A DNA stretch of 64,000 nt from an uncultured Flavobacteriales bacterium (GTDB lineage Bacteria > Bacteroidota > Bacteroidia > Flavobacteriales > Crocinitomicaceae): contig CAMLFH010000008.1 in NCBI GenBank assembly GCA_946479285.1, positions 141,542-205,541 of the forward strand, written 5' to 3'. The translations under genes were made by a program, and so were the position numbers. The notes under the pieces are model-generated. The model searched no databases. It saw only the letters and a list, made by a program, of their open reading frames with translations, and was not told the origin of the DNA. Positions 1 to 9,155 of this stretch are shown here, piece after piece. How positions within the stretch are numbered: the first letter of the stretch is position 1; each line of letters starts with the position of its first letter.

Positions 1-991
1 CATAGAAATCTTTCTTCTCAGCCAGCTTATCTTCCTCCTCGTTGTTGTGTCCGATTACGGTAATTGTCATATTCGGATTTTCAGTCAATACTTTTGCAAC
101 GATATCCAAAGCAGCTTTTGCCTGCGGAGTCAGGTATGTTTTACCAAATCCGAAATAAATTTCCTGTTTTTCGATACGATCCTTTGTCGACATTTTATCA
201 TTGTCAGCAACTTGTTTCATGTAAACAGTCGGAGAAAGCTCATTTTTGTCTTTATCAGCATCGTAACATTTACAGTCTTCGTTTGCATCCAGCATAGTTA
301 CAACTACATCATCGATGTAATAGTAAGCTGCCACGATTTGAGTGATTTTTGAATCTTTCGGTTTTTTGTTCGTTTCGTATTTCGTATCCTGGTCAGAAGT
401 GAAATTACCGATTGTCAGGAATTTTTCACCTCCTTCAGCTTTGTACGAAGCACAAACTTTTTCCCAGTTGTAAGTAGCATTGAATACTTTGTTGTCCGGG
501 TGCTGAATTTGAGTCTGATCAATCAAATGCACTTTTTGGTCTGTTCCGAATTCTTTTTTTGAAATATTCGCCCCGATTTGGTTGCAGGAATATTTAGAAG
601 CTTCAGACATAGAAACATAGAAGGAGATACAATAGGTCACATCTTTTTTCAAAGGTGTTTTCAATTTGGTCATAATATATGTTCTTGGAAGCTTATTTCC
701 GTAAGAAAAAGCAAAGATTCCGGCATAATTTTCACCTTCTTTTGCGTTTTCTTTTCCGTAAGCATTGTCAGGAGCACCTACATCAGGAATTTTAGAATCA
801 CTTAAAAAGTAATCAGCTCTTGCACCTGTAGGAGATTTCCATCCGGTTGCCAAATCAATTTGACCTAGTTTTTTAGGTTTTCCGGCATTGGACTCAAACC
901 CGCCGTTATCTACCAGGTTATCTCCTGTTTGCGCTGATGCAATAAGTGGTAATCCAATTAAAGCAATGAATGCAAGTTGTTTTAGTTTCAT
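1..991 (-). CDS. OmpA-like exported protein, C-terminus beyond the window edge
   Basis: The reading frame starts at ATG 991 and stays open to base 1, giving about 330 residues without a stop, so it is partial. It begins with a signal peptide (MKLKQLAFIALIGLPLIASA, then Q). Residues about 22-235 look like a beta-sandwich module of the carbohydrate-binding-like type (DNLVDNGGFES near the start, paired cysteines). From about residue 285 (EIYFGFGKTYLTPQAKAALD, then TITVIGHNNEEEDKLAEKK) it resembles the OmpA C-terminal peptidoglycan-binding fold. The usual GHTD is GHNN here, so peptidoglycan binding is not assured. It starts one base after the hemE stop codon and is probably cotranscribed with it. 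Expected location: periplasm or outer membrane. The family assignment is an inference from short motifs. Confidence 0.8.
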   Translation of the reverse strand, partial: MKLKQLAFIALIGLPLIASAQTGDNLVDNGGFESNAGKPKKLGQIDLATGWKSPTGARADYFLSDSKIPDVGAPDNAYGKENAKEGENYAGIFAFSYGNKLPRTYIMTKLKTPLKKDVTYCISFYVSMSEASKYSCNQIGANISKKEFGTDQKVHLIDQTQIQHPDNKVFNATYNWEKVCASYKAEGGEKFLTIGNFTSDQDTKYETNKKPKDSKITQIVAAYYYIDDVVVTMLDANEDCKCYDADKDKNELSPTVYMKQVADNDKMSTKDRIEKQEIYFGFGKTYLTPQAKAALDIVAKVLTENPNMTITVIGHNNEEEDKLAEKKDFY

Positions 992-992
992 A

Positions 993-2030
993 CTATTTGG
1001 TTTCATAAGATTTTACAGTTTTAATGAATGTTTTAACCTTTTCTGGGTCGACATCCGGATAAACACCGTGGCCTAAGTTAACAATATGTCTTTTATTATT
1101 GCCGAACGAATTTAACATTTTTATCGTTTCAGCCTCAATACTTTGATGAGAACCGTATAAAGCACACGGGTCCAAATTGCCCTGAAGCGTTTTGGAATCG
1201 CCCACCAAAGATCTCATAACAGGAATATCCATGTTCCAATCGAGCCCAATTGTATTACAATCTAGTTTCGCTAAAGCAGGAATGGATGTGATAGCTCCTT
1301 TCGAAAATAAGGTAACGGGAACATCTTCAATAGCTGCTGCTATTTGAGATAAATAGGGAAGAGAGAAAGTGGCGTACTGCTCTGTTCCTAAAATTCCTGC
1401 CCATGAATCGAAAACTTGTATCATACTTGCTCCGGCTTTAACCTGTGCTTTTAAATAAGCGATTGTAACATCTGTGACGTGCTGTAACAATTGATGTGCC
1501 AAAGTAGGATTCGTATACAATAACTTCTTTGCCTCGCTGAATGTTTTTGATCCATGTCCTTCTACCATGTAACAGAGAATAGTCCATGGTGCGCCTGCAA
1601 ATCCGATTACCGGAACACGTCCATTCAATTGTTTTACAGTTAGTTTGATTGCTTCAAGTACATAACCCAAACGATCTTCCACGTCAAAATCAAACTCCAG
1701 TCTTTTGGCATCTTCTTCCGAACGGATAGTATGCTCGAACCATGGTCCGCGCTTCTCAATCATTTGGTAAGGAACGTTCATAGCTTCCGGGATCACCAAA
1801 ATATCTGAAAAGATAATGGCTGCATCTACATCCAGGATATCTACCGGTTGAATGGTTACTTCAGCCGCCAGTGCCGGATTCTCAACCAATTCTTTAAATC
1901 CGCTCACACTTTCGCGTACTGCGCGGTATTCCGGTAAAATTCTTCCAGCCTGACGCATTAACCAAACCGGGTAACGTTCAATATCTTCGCCTTTTGCAGC
2001 ACGTAAGATTAAATCATTTTGCAAATTCAT
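993..2030 (-). CDS. hemE: Uroporphyrinogen decarboxylase
   Basis: HemE removes the four acetate carboxyl groups of uroporphyrinogen III to make coproporphyrinogen III in heme synthesis; it is cytosolic. The 345-residue length is normal. The family signature WLMRQAGR is at residues 23-30, with the substrate-binding Arg26 and Arg30, and the catalytic-site Asp lies in FSDILV (about residue 76). The second signature, [16 protein letters not shown], is near residue 145. A TAnnTTTG promoter box (TATTTTTG) ends only five bases before the ATG, so the transcript would have almost no leader. The OmpA-like gene follows after a one-base gap. Confidence 0.97.
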   Translation of the reverse strand: MNLQNDLILRAAKGEDIERYPVWLMRQAGRILPEYRAVRESVSGFKELVENPALAAEVTIQPVDILDVDAAIIFSDILVIPEAMNVPYQMIEKRGPWFEHTIRSEEDAKRLEFDFDVEDRLGYVLEAIKLTVKQLNGRVPVIGFAGAPWTILCYMVEGHGSKTFSEAKKLLYTNPTLAHQLLQHVTDVTIAYLKAQVKAGASMIQVFDSWAGILGTEQYATFSLPYLSQIAAAIEDVPVTLFSKGAITSIPALAKLDCNTIGLDWNMDIPVMRSLVGDSKTLQGNLDPCALYGSHQSIEAETIKMLNSFGNNKRHIVNLGHGVYPDVDPEKVKTFIKTVKSYETK

Positions 2031-2035
2031 TGATG

Positions 2036-2043
2036 CAAAAATA
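2036..2043 (-). promoter_or_regulatory. -7 promoter box of hemE (TATTTTTG)
   Basis: On the minus strand TATTTTTG matches the Bacteroidota TAnnTTTG element. With a start point about seven bases downstream, transcription would begin at or next to the hemE ATG at 2030, suggesting a leaderless or near-leaderless mRNA. No clear -33 TTG was picked out. Confidence 0.5.
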
Positions 2044-2091
2044 CATTTTTTTCACCGCTAAGGCGCAGAGGATGCTAATCAAAATTCAAAC

Positions 2092-2140
2092 CTTTGCGCT
2101 CTTTGCTCCTTCGCTGAAGCTACGGCGTAAGCGTTCATTC
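2092..2140. repeat. Dispersed palindromic repeat, GAAGCTTC family
   Basis: Read on the minus strand this contains ACGCTTACGCC, then GTAGCTTCAGCGAAGG and AGCAAAGAGCGC. It is the same pattern as copies near 11157-11251, 30087-30115, 41386-41421, 50134-50208 and 51393-51434. It lies in the 140-base gap between hemE and ung. Confidence 0.5.
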
Positions 2141-2170
2141 TTTGCGGTTATACAACCTGACAGTCTTTAT

Positions 2171-2845
2171 TTAAGCCCACTTGATTGGCGTTTTTCCGTT
2201 CTTTTCCAAAATCCCATTAATCGTTGAGAAAGGCTTGCTGCCGAAAAATCCGCGATATGCCGAAAGCGGTGAAGGGTGCGGAGCTTTCAGAATGAAATGC
2301 TTGTTCGCATCTACCCTCGAAGCTTTTGCCTGTGCCGGAGATCCCCACAACACAAAAATCACTCCTTCTAATTGATCATTGATAGTCTGGATCACATCAT
2401 CGGTAAACTTTTCCCAGCCCTGGTTTGCATGAGAAAGCGGATGGCCTTCTCTTACGGTAAGGATTGAATTCAATAACAAAACGCCTTGTTGCGCCCAATG
2501 GTTCAAATCCCCATTCGGAGGTGCCGGAATCCCCAGATCGTCTTCCAGTTCCTTGAAAATGTTCTGAAGACTTTTAGGTAATGGCCGAACATGAACATCA
2601 CAACTGAAACACAATCCGTGTGCATGACCGCGGGTAGGATAAGGGTCCTGTCCCAAAATCACCACTTTGAGCTGATCAAACGGACAACTGTCGAAAGCCC
2701 TGAAAATATGCTTTCCTTCCGGGAAGATCTGATTGGGAAAACGCTGATATTCCTCTTTGACAAAACCAGCCAATTTTTCAAAATAAGGAGCTTCAAACGA
2801 TTGCTGAAGTACCTTTTTCCAAGATTGATCAATAGAAACTTTCAT
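2171..2845 (-). CDS. ung: Uracil-DNA glycosylase (family 1)
   Basis: Ung excises uracil from DNA as the first step of base-excision repair. The 224 residues carry the water-activating loop GQDPYP at 65-70 (catalytic Asp67), the LLLNSILTVREG motif near 125 and the minor-groove leucine loop HPSPLSAYRGFFG near 190, so all catalytic elements are present. It is transcribed away from the PorP/SprF-like gene at 2901, and the 55-base gap must hold both start regions. Confidence 0.97.
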   Translation of the reverse strand: MKVSIDQSWKKVLQQSFEAPYFEKLAGFVKEEYQRFPNQIFPEGKHIFRAFDSCPFDQLKVVILGQDPYPTRGHAHGLCFSCDVHVRPLPKSLQNIFKELEDDLGIPAPPNGDLNHWAQQGVLLLNSILTVREGHPLSHANQGWEKFTDDVIQTINDQLEGVIFVLWGSPAQAKASRVDANKHFILKAPHPSPLSAYRGFFGSKPFSTINGILEKNGKTPIKWA

Positions 2846-2900
2846 TCAGCTAAGATAATTAATCTGATTTTACTATGTTCGCGATCTGAAATCTAAATCG

Positions 2901-3794
2901 ATGTATCTAACACGCTTTTTTACCACAACAATCCTCGGATTACTTATAGTAAACAACTCTTTTTCCCAGCAGGAACCGAGATCTGCGTTTTTCTGGAACC
3001 AATATATGCATACGAATCCAGCGATGACAGGAGCCATTTATCGTCATCATGCAAACGTGCAATGGCGCAACCAGTGGACAAAAACAAATGGTGCGCCAAC
3101 GACTTTGTGGGCAAATTATGCTGCTAAAATTGATAAAATCAACAGTGGAATTGGCGTGAGTTATGAGTATCACGTGGTTGGTTTGAATAAATCGCATACA
3201 GCTTTGCTTTCTTATGCGTATCATATTCCGATCAAAAACATGTTTTTATCATTTGGAGCTTCTGCAGGGATAAAAACATTGAAAATTGAAGCCAGTCAGT
3301 TTCTTTTTTCTTCCCAAACTCCTGATCCGATGTTTCAGGATAGGCAGTTGAAACCAATTTTTCAATGTGATTTTGGGGTTGCTTTGCATGGGGAGAAATG
3401 GAATGTTGGTTTGAGTGCGACACAGTTGAACGGCGGAACATTCAAAGATTCTATTTTTCCATATAATGTAGAACCTCATTTTTGGTTTTTTGGAGATTAT
3501 ACATTCGACTTAGGGGAAAAGTGGAAATTAACACAGAGAATTCAATCCTATACAGATGGGCAGAAAATAGCTTCTACCATTGCATTAGTAGCATCAGTTA
3601 AAGATCGTTTGTGGTTTGGTGCCGCTAGTACAATTCCCGCAGGCGGAGGAAGATTTTCAGCAGGGCCTGTGATTGGTTACGACATTGTTGGGAAATTTCG
3701 AATAGGTTATGCTTACGAATATGTGTTCAATAACGGACCTTCGATTGGTAACGATGGAACCCACGAAATCATCCTTTCTTACCAGCTGAAATAA
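2901..3794 (+). CDS. PorP/SprF family type IX secretion membrane protein
   Basis: Predicted outer-membrane beta-barrel of 297 residues with signal peptide (residues 1-22, ending NSFSQ). The start RSAFFWNQYMHTNPAMTGA matches the PorP/SprF family, whose members begin with a Y/F..NP...NPA.AG pattern. Alternating aromatic and polar strands follow, ending in SYQLK. PorP/SprF proteins are linked to type IX secretion and gliding and often pair with particular large T9SS type B substrates; here the substrates at 21354 and 24130 are not adjacent. Its exact partner cannot be read from the window. Confidence 0.85.
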   Translation: MYLTRFFTTTILGLLIVNNSFSQQEPRSAFFWNQYMHTNPAMTGAIYRHHANVQWRNQWTKTNGAPTTLWANYAAKIDKINSGIGVSYEYHVVGLNKSHTALLSYAYHIPIKNMFLSFGASAGIKTLKIEASQFLFSSQTPDPMFQDRQLKPIFQCDFGVALHGEKWNVGLSATQLNGGTFKDSIFPYNVEPHFWFFGDYTFDLGEKWKLTQRIQSYTDGQKIASTIALVASVKDRLWFGAASTIPAGGGRFSAGPVIGYDIVGKFRIGYAYEYVFNNGPSIGNDGTHEIILSYQLK

Positions 3795-3969
3795 TTCCAA
3801 TTTTAGAATTTGCCGGTTGAAAATTCTGGAATTCGAGAATTCGCTTGTTTGCAAAGATGCGAACAGATTCAGACTTATGTTATTGATTTTAAATCGATTG
3901 ATCTTTTATTTTAACAACTTGAAATCAGCAATTTTGCTTTTGAAAAACGAGAGCACGAAACTCCAATTC

Positions 3970-4011
3970 GGTATTCGTAATTCGTAATTCGGAATTAATC
4001 AAGTACCTTTG
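3970..4011 (+). promoter_or_regulatory. prfC upstream region with ATTCGTA tandem motif and TACCTTTG box
   Basis: TACCTTTG at 4004-4011 fits TAnnTTTG and lies 19 bases before the prfC ATG. Immediately upstream, GTATTCGTAATTCGTAATTC is a short tandem repeat of a kind also seen before holA (6220-6250) and around 59590-59720. The remaining 3795-3969 stretch is AT-rich with small inverted repeats such as GAATTCGAGAATTC and no gene. Confidence 0.5.
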
Positions 4012-4030
4012 CGCCCAATAAACAGCAATC

Positions 4031-5632
4031 ATGAGCAACGACGTAGAAATTGAAAAGCGCAGAACCTTTGGAATTATCTCGCATCCCGATGCAGGTAAAA
4101 CAACTCTGACTGAAAAGCTTTTGCTTTTTGGTGGTGCCATTCAGTCTGCAGGTGCTGTGAAAAATAACAAGATTAAGAAGACGGCTACTTCCGATTTCAT
4201 GGAAATTGAAAAGCAGCGTGGAATTTCCGTTGCAACGTCTGTGATGGCTTTTGAATATTCAGGGAAGCAGATCAATATCCTGGATACTCCCGGTCACAAG
4301 GATTTCGCGGAAGATACTTACCGAACTCTGACAGCAGTTGATAGCGTTATTTTGGTGATCGACTGTGCAAATGGAGTAGAGGAACAAACCAAGCGGCTGA
4401 TGGAGGTTTGCCGCATGCGTAAAACGCCGGTAATCATCTTTATCAATAAAATGGACCGTGAGGGAAAAGATCCGTTCGAATTATTGGACGAATTGGAATC
4501 TTCGTTGGATATTAAAGTGCGCCCTTTGGCATGGCCGATCGGAATGGGTGACCGTTTTAAAGGAGTTTACAATATTTACGACAAGAATATCAATTTATTC
4601 GCGGCGAATAAAACAAAAATCTCTACAGATATCGTTTCACTTTCAGACATCAACTCTTCCGAGTTAGATGAATTGGTTGGAGAGAAGCCTGCTGCAGAAT
4701 TGAGAGAAGAATTGGAAGTGATTGAAGGAGTTTACGATGCTTTTGATCGCGATACTTACCTTTCGGGCGATGTTGCCCCGGTATTTTTCGGGTCGGCAGT
4801 AAACAATTTCGGAGTAAAGGAATTACTCGATACTTTCGTGCGCGTTTCACCCTCTCCAAGAGGAAGAGATACCGATTTGAAACGAGTGGAGCCCTCTGAT
4901 AAGAAATTCTCCGGATTCGTCTTCAAGATTCACGCAAACCTGGATCCGAAACACCGGGATCGGATTGCGTTTTTACGCATCGTTTCAGGAAAATTCGAAA
5001 GAAACACTTTCTACAACCACGTACGTTTAGAGAAGAAATTCAAATTCGCCAATCCAACCTCTTTCATGGCGCAGGATAAAAGCGTCATTGACGAAGCTTT
5101 CCCCGGTGATGTGATTGGGCTGTACGATACCGGAAACTTCAAAATCGGTGATACTTTAAGTGAAGGTGAAAACTTCATGTTTAAAGGAATTCCAAGTTTT
5201 TCTCCGGAAATGTTCCAGGAATTAGAAAATTTAGATCCGATGAAATCCAAGCAATTGGAAAAAGGAGTTACGCAGCTTATGGACGAAGGTGTTGCTCAAA
5301 TGTTCATTCAGCAGCCCGGAAACAGAAAGATTATCGGAACTGTCGGACAACTTCAATTCGAAGTAATTGCTTACCGCTTGGAACACGAATACGGCGCTAA
5401 ATGTCGATTTGTACCGAGAAATTATCACAAAGCCTGTTGGGTAACAACCGATAATGAAGATCAGTTAAACGACTTCAAACGTGCAAAATCCCAATATTTG
5501 GCAAAAGATAAAGACGATAATCTGGTGTTCCTTGCTGAAACATCCTTCCTGCTTCAAATGGCAGAGAAAGATTACCCGGATTTGACTTTCCACACAACCA
5601 GCGAATTTAAGTTAGAAGCAAAACACGCCTAG
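4031..5632 (+). CDS. prfC: Peptide chain release factor 3
   Basis: RF3 is a translational GTPase that removes RF1/RF2 from the ribosome after peptide release. The 533-residue protein has the G1 loop HPDAGKTT (18-25), switch-II DTPGH (85-89) and NKMD (139-142), followed by EF-G-like domains 2 and 3 with the RF3-type C-terminus ([19 protein letters not shown]). The length is as expected. Its stop codon TAG is the first three bases of a dispersed palindrome (5630-5652). A second release-factor-like gene, prfH, lies at 41149. Confidence 0.97.
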   Translation: MSNDVEIEKRRTFGIISHPDAGKTTLTEKLLLFGGAIQSAGAVKNNKIKKTATSDFMEIEKQRGISVATSVMAFEYSGKQINILDTPGHKDFAEDTYRTLTAVDSVILVIDCANGVEEQTKRLMEVCRMRKTPVIIFINKMDREGKDPFELLDELESSLDIKVRPLAWPIGMGDRFKGVYNIYDKNINLFAANKTKISTDIVSLSDINSSELDELVGEKPAAELREELEVIEGVYDAFDRDTYLSGDVAPVFFGSAVNNFGVKELLDTFVRVSPSPRGRDTDLKRVEPSDKKFSGFVFKIHANLDPKHRDRIAFLRIVSGKFERNTFYNHVRLEKKFKFANPTSFMAQDKSVIDEAFPGDVIGLYDTGNFKIGDTLSEGENFMFKGIPSFSPEMFQELENLDPMKSKQLEKGVTQLMDEGVAQMFIQQPGNRKIIGTVGQLQFEVIAYRLEHEYGAKCRFVPRNYHKACWVTTDNEDQLNDFKRAKSQYLAKDKDDNLVFLAETSFLLQMAEKDYPDLTFHTTSEFKLEAKHA

Positions 5633-5652
5633 GTACGTGATGCATCACGTGC
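5630..5652. repeat. Dispersed palindrome, TAGG-nACGCGATGCATCGCG family
   Basis: TACGTGATGCATCACGT is a near-perfect inverted repeat flanked by TAGG on the left. It belongs to the same family as copies at 17135-17162, 19275-19302, 41871-41901 and 45733-45757. The leading TAG is the prfC stop codon. Confidence 0.6.
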
Positions 5653-5680
5653 ATATGTGATTTTAAACGCGTGCCATGTT

Positions 5681-6118
5681 TTACAATTCCGGCAATTCCT
5701 CCAGGAAAACATCCGGATTCTTGCACTCCACCATCACATGGTTTAATCCGTTTGTCATCCAGAAATAGGCTGCTTTACTTTTTTGAATGTAATTACTGGT
5801 TTGCAGAAAAACTTTTTCGTCCAGTGCTATTTCTGAAGCTTTGCATTCGATGATCAGTTTCGGATTTCCGAACGAATCAATAACTACAATGTCGCAACGC
5901 CTGTTCTGGCCGTTTATTTTCAATAAATGCTCGCTGTTGATGCGTTCAATCGGCGTTTTTTTATGATGGATGAGGTAGTGGATCACATGTTGCCGTACCC
6001 ATTCTTCCGGAGTCAGCAGTAATTTCTTTCTCCGAATGACACACCAAACGAAAAAATCCTCCTTCTCTTTCGAAAGCTTTAATTGGGCAGACGGTAAATT
6101 CAACGAAGGATACGACAT
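5681..6118 (-). CDS. Small HsdR-N / PD-(D/E)XK nuclease-like protein
   Basis: The 145-residue protein matches the type I restriction enzyme R-subunit N-terminal domain class that stands alone in many Bacteroidota. Residues about 35-50 (LTPEEWVRQHVIHYL) form the N-terminal helix. The nuclease-like core reads RRCDIVVIDSFGNPKLIIECKA (about 73-94) with D76, E91 and K93 in a D-(x)n-ExK arrangement. No HsdM, HsdS or helicase gene is nearby, so it is not a restriction system. It is divergent from holA, a neighbourhood I recall from related genomes. Function unknown; a role in DNA or RNA processing is speculative. Confidence 0.8.
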   Translation of the reverse strand: MSYPSLNLPSAQLKLSKEKEDFFVWCVIRRKKLLLTPEEWVRQHVIHYLIHHKKTPIERINSEHLLKINGQNRRCDIVVIDSFGNPKLIIECKASEIALDEKVFLQTSNYIQKSKAAYFWMTNGLNHVMVECKNPDVFLEELPEL

Positions 6119-6257
6119 ATTAAGTACAAAATTACGAATTACAAATTACCAATCAGGAATTTATAATGGCGGAAAATTTTCCGCCGTTGTAGTATTTCTA
6201 CCAATAAAATAATTCCATAATTCGCAATTCATAATTCGTAATTCGTAATTTTGAAAG

Positions 6258-7256
6258 ATGGATTACAAAGCACTTCTCAAAGACATTAAAAACGGCGAAT
6301 TCAAGCCTTTATACGTGTTGCATGGTGAAGAGCCGTATTTCATTGATTTACTTTCGGATGCTATCAGCGAAAATGCCGTAGATGAATCCGAAAAAGATTT
6401 CAACCTGGCAGTTTATTACGGACGCGACATAGATGCTCTGACATTGATGAGTGAAGCCCGCAGTTTTCCATTTATGGGAACACGTAAAGTGGTCATCGTT
6501 CGGGAAGCACAGGACATGAAGGATATTTATGAACTGGAAAAGTTGCTGCCTAATTTGGTGGAAAGCAATATTTTGGTTCTGTGTCATAAATACAAAGCAC
6601 TCGACGGAAAGCGTAAGTTCACCAAAGAAATTGCCAATGTCGGAGTGAATTTCAAATCGGAGAAAGTCAAAGATTACAACCTCACGGAATGGATTGCAAC
6701 ATACGTTCGTTCCGAAGGATATGAGATCACTTCCAAAGCTGCTGCTCTATTGGGTGAGTTTTTGGGGAATGATCTTTCTAGGATTGTCAACGAGCTCGAT
6801 AAACTGGCAATCGTACTGGAAAAAGGAACAAAGATCTCGGATATTCACATCGAGGAGAACATTGGGATTTCGAAAGATTACAATGTTTTCGAATTGGTAA
6901 ATGCCATTGCAATTAGGGATACCTTAAAAGCTTTCCAGATTGCTGATTACTTTGAGAAGAATCCGAAAGATCACTCGATTATTGTCGTTATTCCTTCTGT
7001 ATTCAAATTATTCACCAACATGATGCGGGTACATTTCGCTCCGAACAAATCTCCGGATGCTATTGCTTCCTCTGTTGGTTTGCATCCGTTTGTAGCGAAA
7101 GAACTCATCCGCAATTGCCCGAATTTTCCGCCAAAGATCCTTGCGCGCAATGTGGAAATTCTGCATAATTACGACCTGAAAGCGAAAGGAGTAGGGAATA
7201 GTTCTACTTCAGACGGTCAGTTGTTAAAAGAAATGTTGGTCCAAATACTCAATTGA
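6258..7256 (+). CDS. holA: DNA polymerase III delta subunit
   Basis: The delta subunit opens the sliding clamp within the clamp loader. The protein is 332 residues. The start KPLYVLHGEEPYFIDLLSDA, then RKVVIVREAQDM and the AAA-like middle (LVLCHKYKALDGKRKFTKEI, degenerate Walker sites) are typical of HolA, as is the helical C-terminal collar (FELVNAIAIRDTLKAFQIAD). The stop TGA overlaps the rsmE ATG by one base (TGATG), indicating translational coupling. The upstream 6119-6257 gap is AT-rich with ATTCGTAATTCGTAATT tandem motifs. Confidence 0.93.
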   Translation: MDYKALLKDIKNGEFKPLYVLHGEEPYFIDLLSDAISENAVDESEKDFNLAVYYGRDIDALTLMSEARSFPFMGTRKVVIVREAQDMKDIYELEKLLPNLVESNILVLCHKYKALDGKRKFTKEIANVGVNFKSEKVKDYNLTEWIATYVRSEGYEITSKAAALLGEFLGNDLSRIVNELDKLAIVLEKGTKISDIHIEENIGISKDYNVFELVNAIAIRDTLKAFQIADYFEKNPKDHSIIVVIPSVFKLFTNMMRVHFAPNKSPDAIASSVGLHPFVAKELIRNCPNFPPKILARNVEILHNYDLKAKGVGNSSTSDGQLLKEMLVQILN

Positions 7257-7936
7257 TGAGACGCTTTTTTCTCCTCCAAATTCCCGATACGGAAACCTTT
7301 CACCTTCCTGAAGAAGAGTCCAAACACATTGTTCGGGTTTTGCGTTCAGAAGCGGGCGATCAGTTTTTGTTATTGAACGGTTCCGGATTAATTGTCACAG
7401 CTGAAATCGTAGACGCACATCCGAAAAAATGCCTGGTAAAAGTTGTTTCAAAAGAAGTGAAAAGCAGGTCCGTAAAAGGATTTCATTTGGCTATTGCTCC
7501 TACCAAAAACCTCGATCGTATGGAATGGATGGTGGAGAAGATCGTTGAGATTGGCGCATCCAAATTGACTTTCCTGAATTGTGAACGATCAGAACGCATT
7601 CAGTTGAAGCTGGACCGTTTGCAGCGTGTAGCTATTTCAGCTATGAAACAGGCACAGCATGATTTTTTACTGGAAATAGAAGAACTTCGTAACTTTTCCG
7701 ATTTTGTAACCGCTAATCCGAATGGCGGAATTGCACACTGCCTGGAAGCAGAGAAAAAATCAGTGAGTGAATTGAACCATCATTCCTGCATTCTAATCGG
7801 TCCGGAAGGAGATTTCAGTGAAACCGAAATTGAACTTGCTTTGAAACACGGTTACGAAGCTGTACATTTGGGACAATCACGATTGAGAACAGAAACGGCC
7901 GGAATGGTTGCGTGTGTTCTTGCAATTAACAGTTAA
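7256..7936 (+). CDS. rsmE: 16S rRNA m3U1498 methyltransferase
   Basis: RsmE methylates U1498 of 16S rRNA using S-adenosylmethionine. I place the start at ATG 7256, overlapping the holA stop, rather than the TTG one codon earlier; this gives 226 residues. An N-terminal PUA-like domain (RRFFLLQIPD, EESKHIVRVLR) is followed by a SPOUT methyltransferase domain with the trefoil-knot motifs LIGPEGDFSETEI (about 179-191) and LGQSRLRTETA (about 206-216). The DUF4159 gene begins five bases after the stop. Confidence 0.95.
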   Translation: MRRFFLLQIPDTETFHLPEEESKHIVRVLRSEAGDQFLLLNGSGLIVTAEIVDAHPKKCLVKVVSKEVKSRSVKGFHLAIAPTKNLDRMEWMVEKIVEIGASKLTFLNCERSERIQLKLDRLQRVAISAMKQAQHDFLLEIEELRNFSDFVTANPNGGIAHCLEAEKKSVSELNHHSCILIGPEGDFSETEIELALKHGYEAVHLGQSRLRTETAGMVACVLAINS

Positions 7937-7941
7937 ACAGC

Positions 7942-8598
7942 ATGAAAGCAGTCATCATAATCACCGCGCTTTTTTTGAGCAGTCTTGGATTTACCCAGGG
8001 AAGTTATCAAATTGCATTTCTAAAATACAGCGGTGGCGGTGATTATTACGCCAATCCCACGGCATTGCCGAATCTTGCCCAGTTTTGTAATTCCAATCTG
8101 GGAACCACTATTTCCAAGGAAGCGCCTTATGTAGAAGTTGGAAGCCCTGAATTGAGTTTGTATCCTTTTGTGCACATGACCGGACATGGAAATGTAGTGT
8201 TTTCATTGACCGAAGCTGAAAATTTACGCAATTACCTGTTGGGAGGTGGTTTTCTGCACATTGATGACAATTATGGGATGGATAAATTTATCCGTGAGGA
8301 ACTGAAAAAGGTATTTCCCAATAATTCCCTGGTAGAATTACCGTATTCACATCCCATTTTTCACCAGAAATACGATTTTAACGGTTTGCCAAAAATCCAT
8401 GAACACGATGGAAAACGCCCCCAGGCTTTTGGAATCATCATTGAAGGAAGACTGGTTTGTCTTTATACTTTCGAAACCGATTTAAGCGACGGCTGGGAAG
8501 ATAAAGAGGTCCACAACGACTCCGAAGAAAAACGCAAGCAAGCGCTTCAAATGGGCGCAAACATTCTCATGTACGCATTCCTGGGTGGAATTCAGTGA
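7942..8598 (+). CDS. Exported DUF4159 protein
   Basis: The protein has 218 residues with a signal peptide (MKAVIIITALFLSSLGFTQG). The body matches DUF4159, which has a glutamine-amidotransferase-like Rossmann fold: IAFLKYSGGGDYYANP, VHMTGHGNVVFS, LLGGGFLHIDDNYG and the closing NILMYAFLGG. It is probably periplasmic. It follows rsmE by five bases and is likely in the holA-rsmE operon. The biochemical function of the family is not established and the neighbours do not reveal one. Confidence 0.85.
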   Translation: MKAVIIITALFLSSLGFTQGSYQIAFLKYSGGGDYYANPTALPNLAQFCNSNLGTTISKEAPYVEVGSPELSLYPFVHMTGHGNVVFSLTEAENLRNYLLGGGFLHIDDNYGMDKFIREELKKVFPNNSLVELPYSHPIFHQKYDFNGLPKIHEHDGKRPQAFGIIIEGRLVCLYTFETDLSDGWEDKEVHNDSEEKRKQALQMGANILMYAFLGGIQ

Positions 8599-8779
8599 TT
8601 CTTCTCTTTAAGAATTCAATCCGCAGCAATCGGTCGCGACTGATCGGCTAAGGATCACGTTTTCATGTAATCCATGCTCATTCTGTTTTCTCATTCTGTC
8701 TGTTAACAGATGCTAAAACCTTTTTGCTTTTCATTCCTTTTCTATATATTCAACTCATTCACATCTAAAATAGAAAGTT

Positions 8780-9031
8780 ATGAGTTGGTTATGGGCATTA
8801 ATTATTGGGGGTGTAGCCGGTTGGTTAGCCGGAGCAATCATGGACAGTTCACGAGGTGGAATTTTATTCAACATTGTACTGGGAATCCTGGGAAGTTTTG
8901 TCGGAGTATGGTTATTTGGGTTACTGCATATTTTCCCTGCAGATAACATTTGGGGAATTCTCTTAACTTCCACTGTTGGAGCTGTCGTCATTATTGTAAT
9001 AGCCCGCCTGATAACAGGTGGCAAAGTTTAA
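8780..9031 (+). CDS. GlsB/YeaQ/YmgE family stress-response membrane protein
   Basis: An 83-residue, glycine-rich, three-helix membrane protein: MSWLWALIIGGVAGWLAG, then ILFNIVLGILGSFVGVWLFG and a last helix ending VIARLITGGKV. This is the transglycosylase-associated/GlsB pattern (GxxxGWLAG). Family members are induced by envelope or acid stress; the molecular role is unclear. The 181-base gap before it holds the short inverted repeat GATCGGCTAAGGATC and nothing else recognisable. Confidence 0.9.
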   Translation: MSWLWALIIGGVAGWLAGAIMDSSRGGILFNIVLGILGSFVGVWLFGLLHIFPADNIWGILLTSTVGAVVIIVIARLITGGKV

Positions 9032-9044
9032 TATAACTGTGGGG

Positions 9045-9061
9045 GTCCGCCGCGGCGGATC
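9045..9061. repeat. GC-rich palindrome TCCGCCGCGGCGGA
   Basis: The 14-base perfect palindrome TCCGCCGCGGCGGA occurs here and again in both broken tRNA-Arg units at 61658 and 61741. Its GC content contrasts sharply with the AT-rich surroundings. Confidence 0.6.
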
Positions 9062-9106
9062 TGCCAAGAGCAAATTATCCGCTCGAAGCGGTACGATTTG
9101 AGTATA

Positions 9107-9139
9107 AAAAACGGGCGCCGATTCATCGACGCCCGTTTC
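9107..9139. terminator. Bidirectional terminator between the GlsB-like gene and argS
   Basis: Stem AAACGGGCG / CGCCCGTTT, with an inner CGAT/ATCG pairing, flanked by A-runs on the left and T-runs on the right, between two convergent genes. Confidence 0.8.
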
Positions 9140-9155
9140 TGTATATAGAAATGAA

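Noticed and set aside
5681..6118. Restriction-modification system from the HsdR-N-like gene
   Set aside because: No methylase, specificity or helicase gene within reach, and the protein is only the N-terminal domain.
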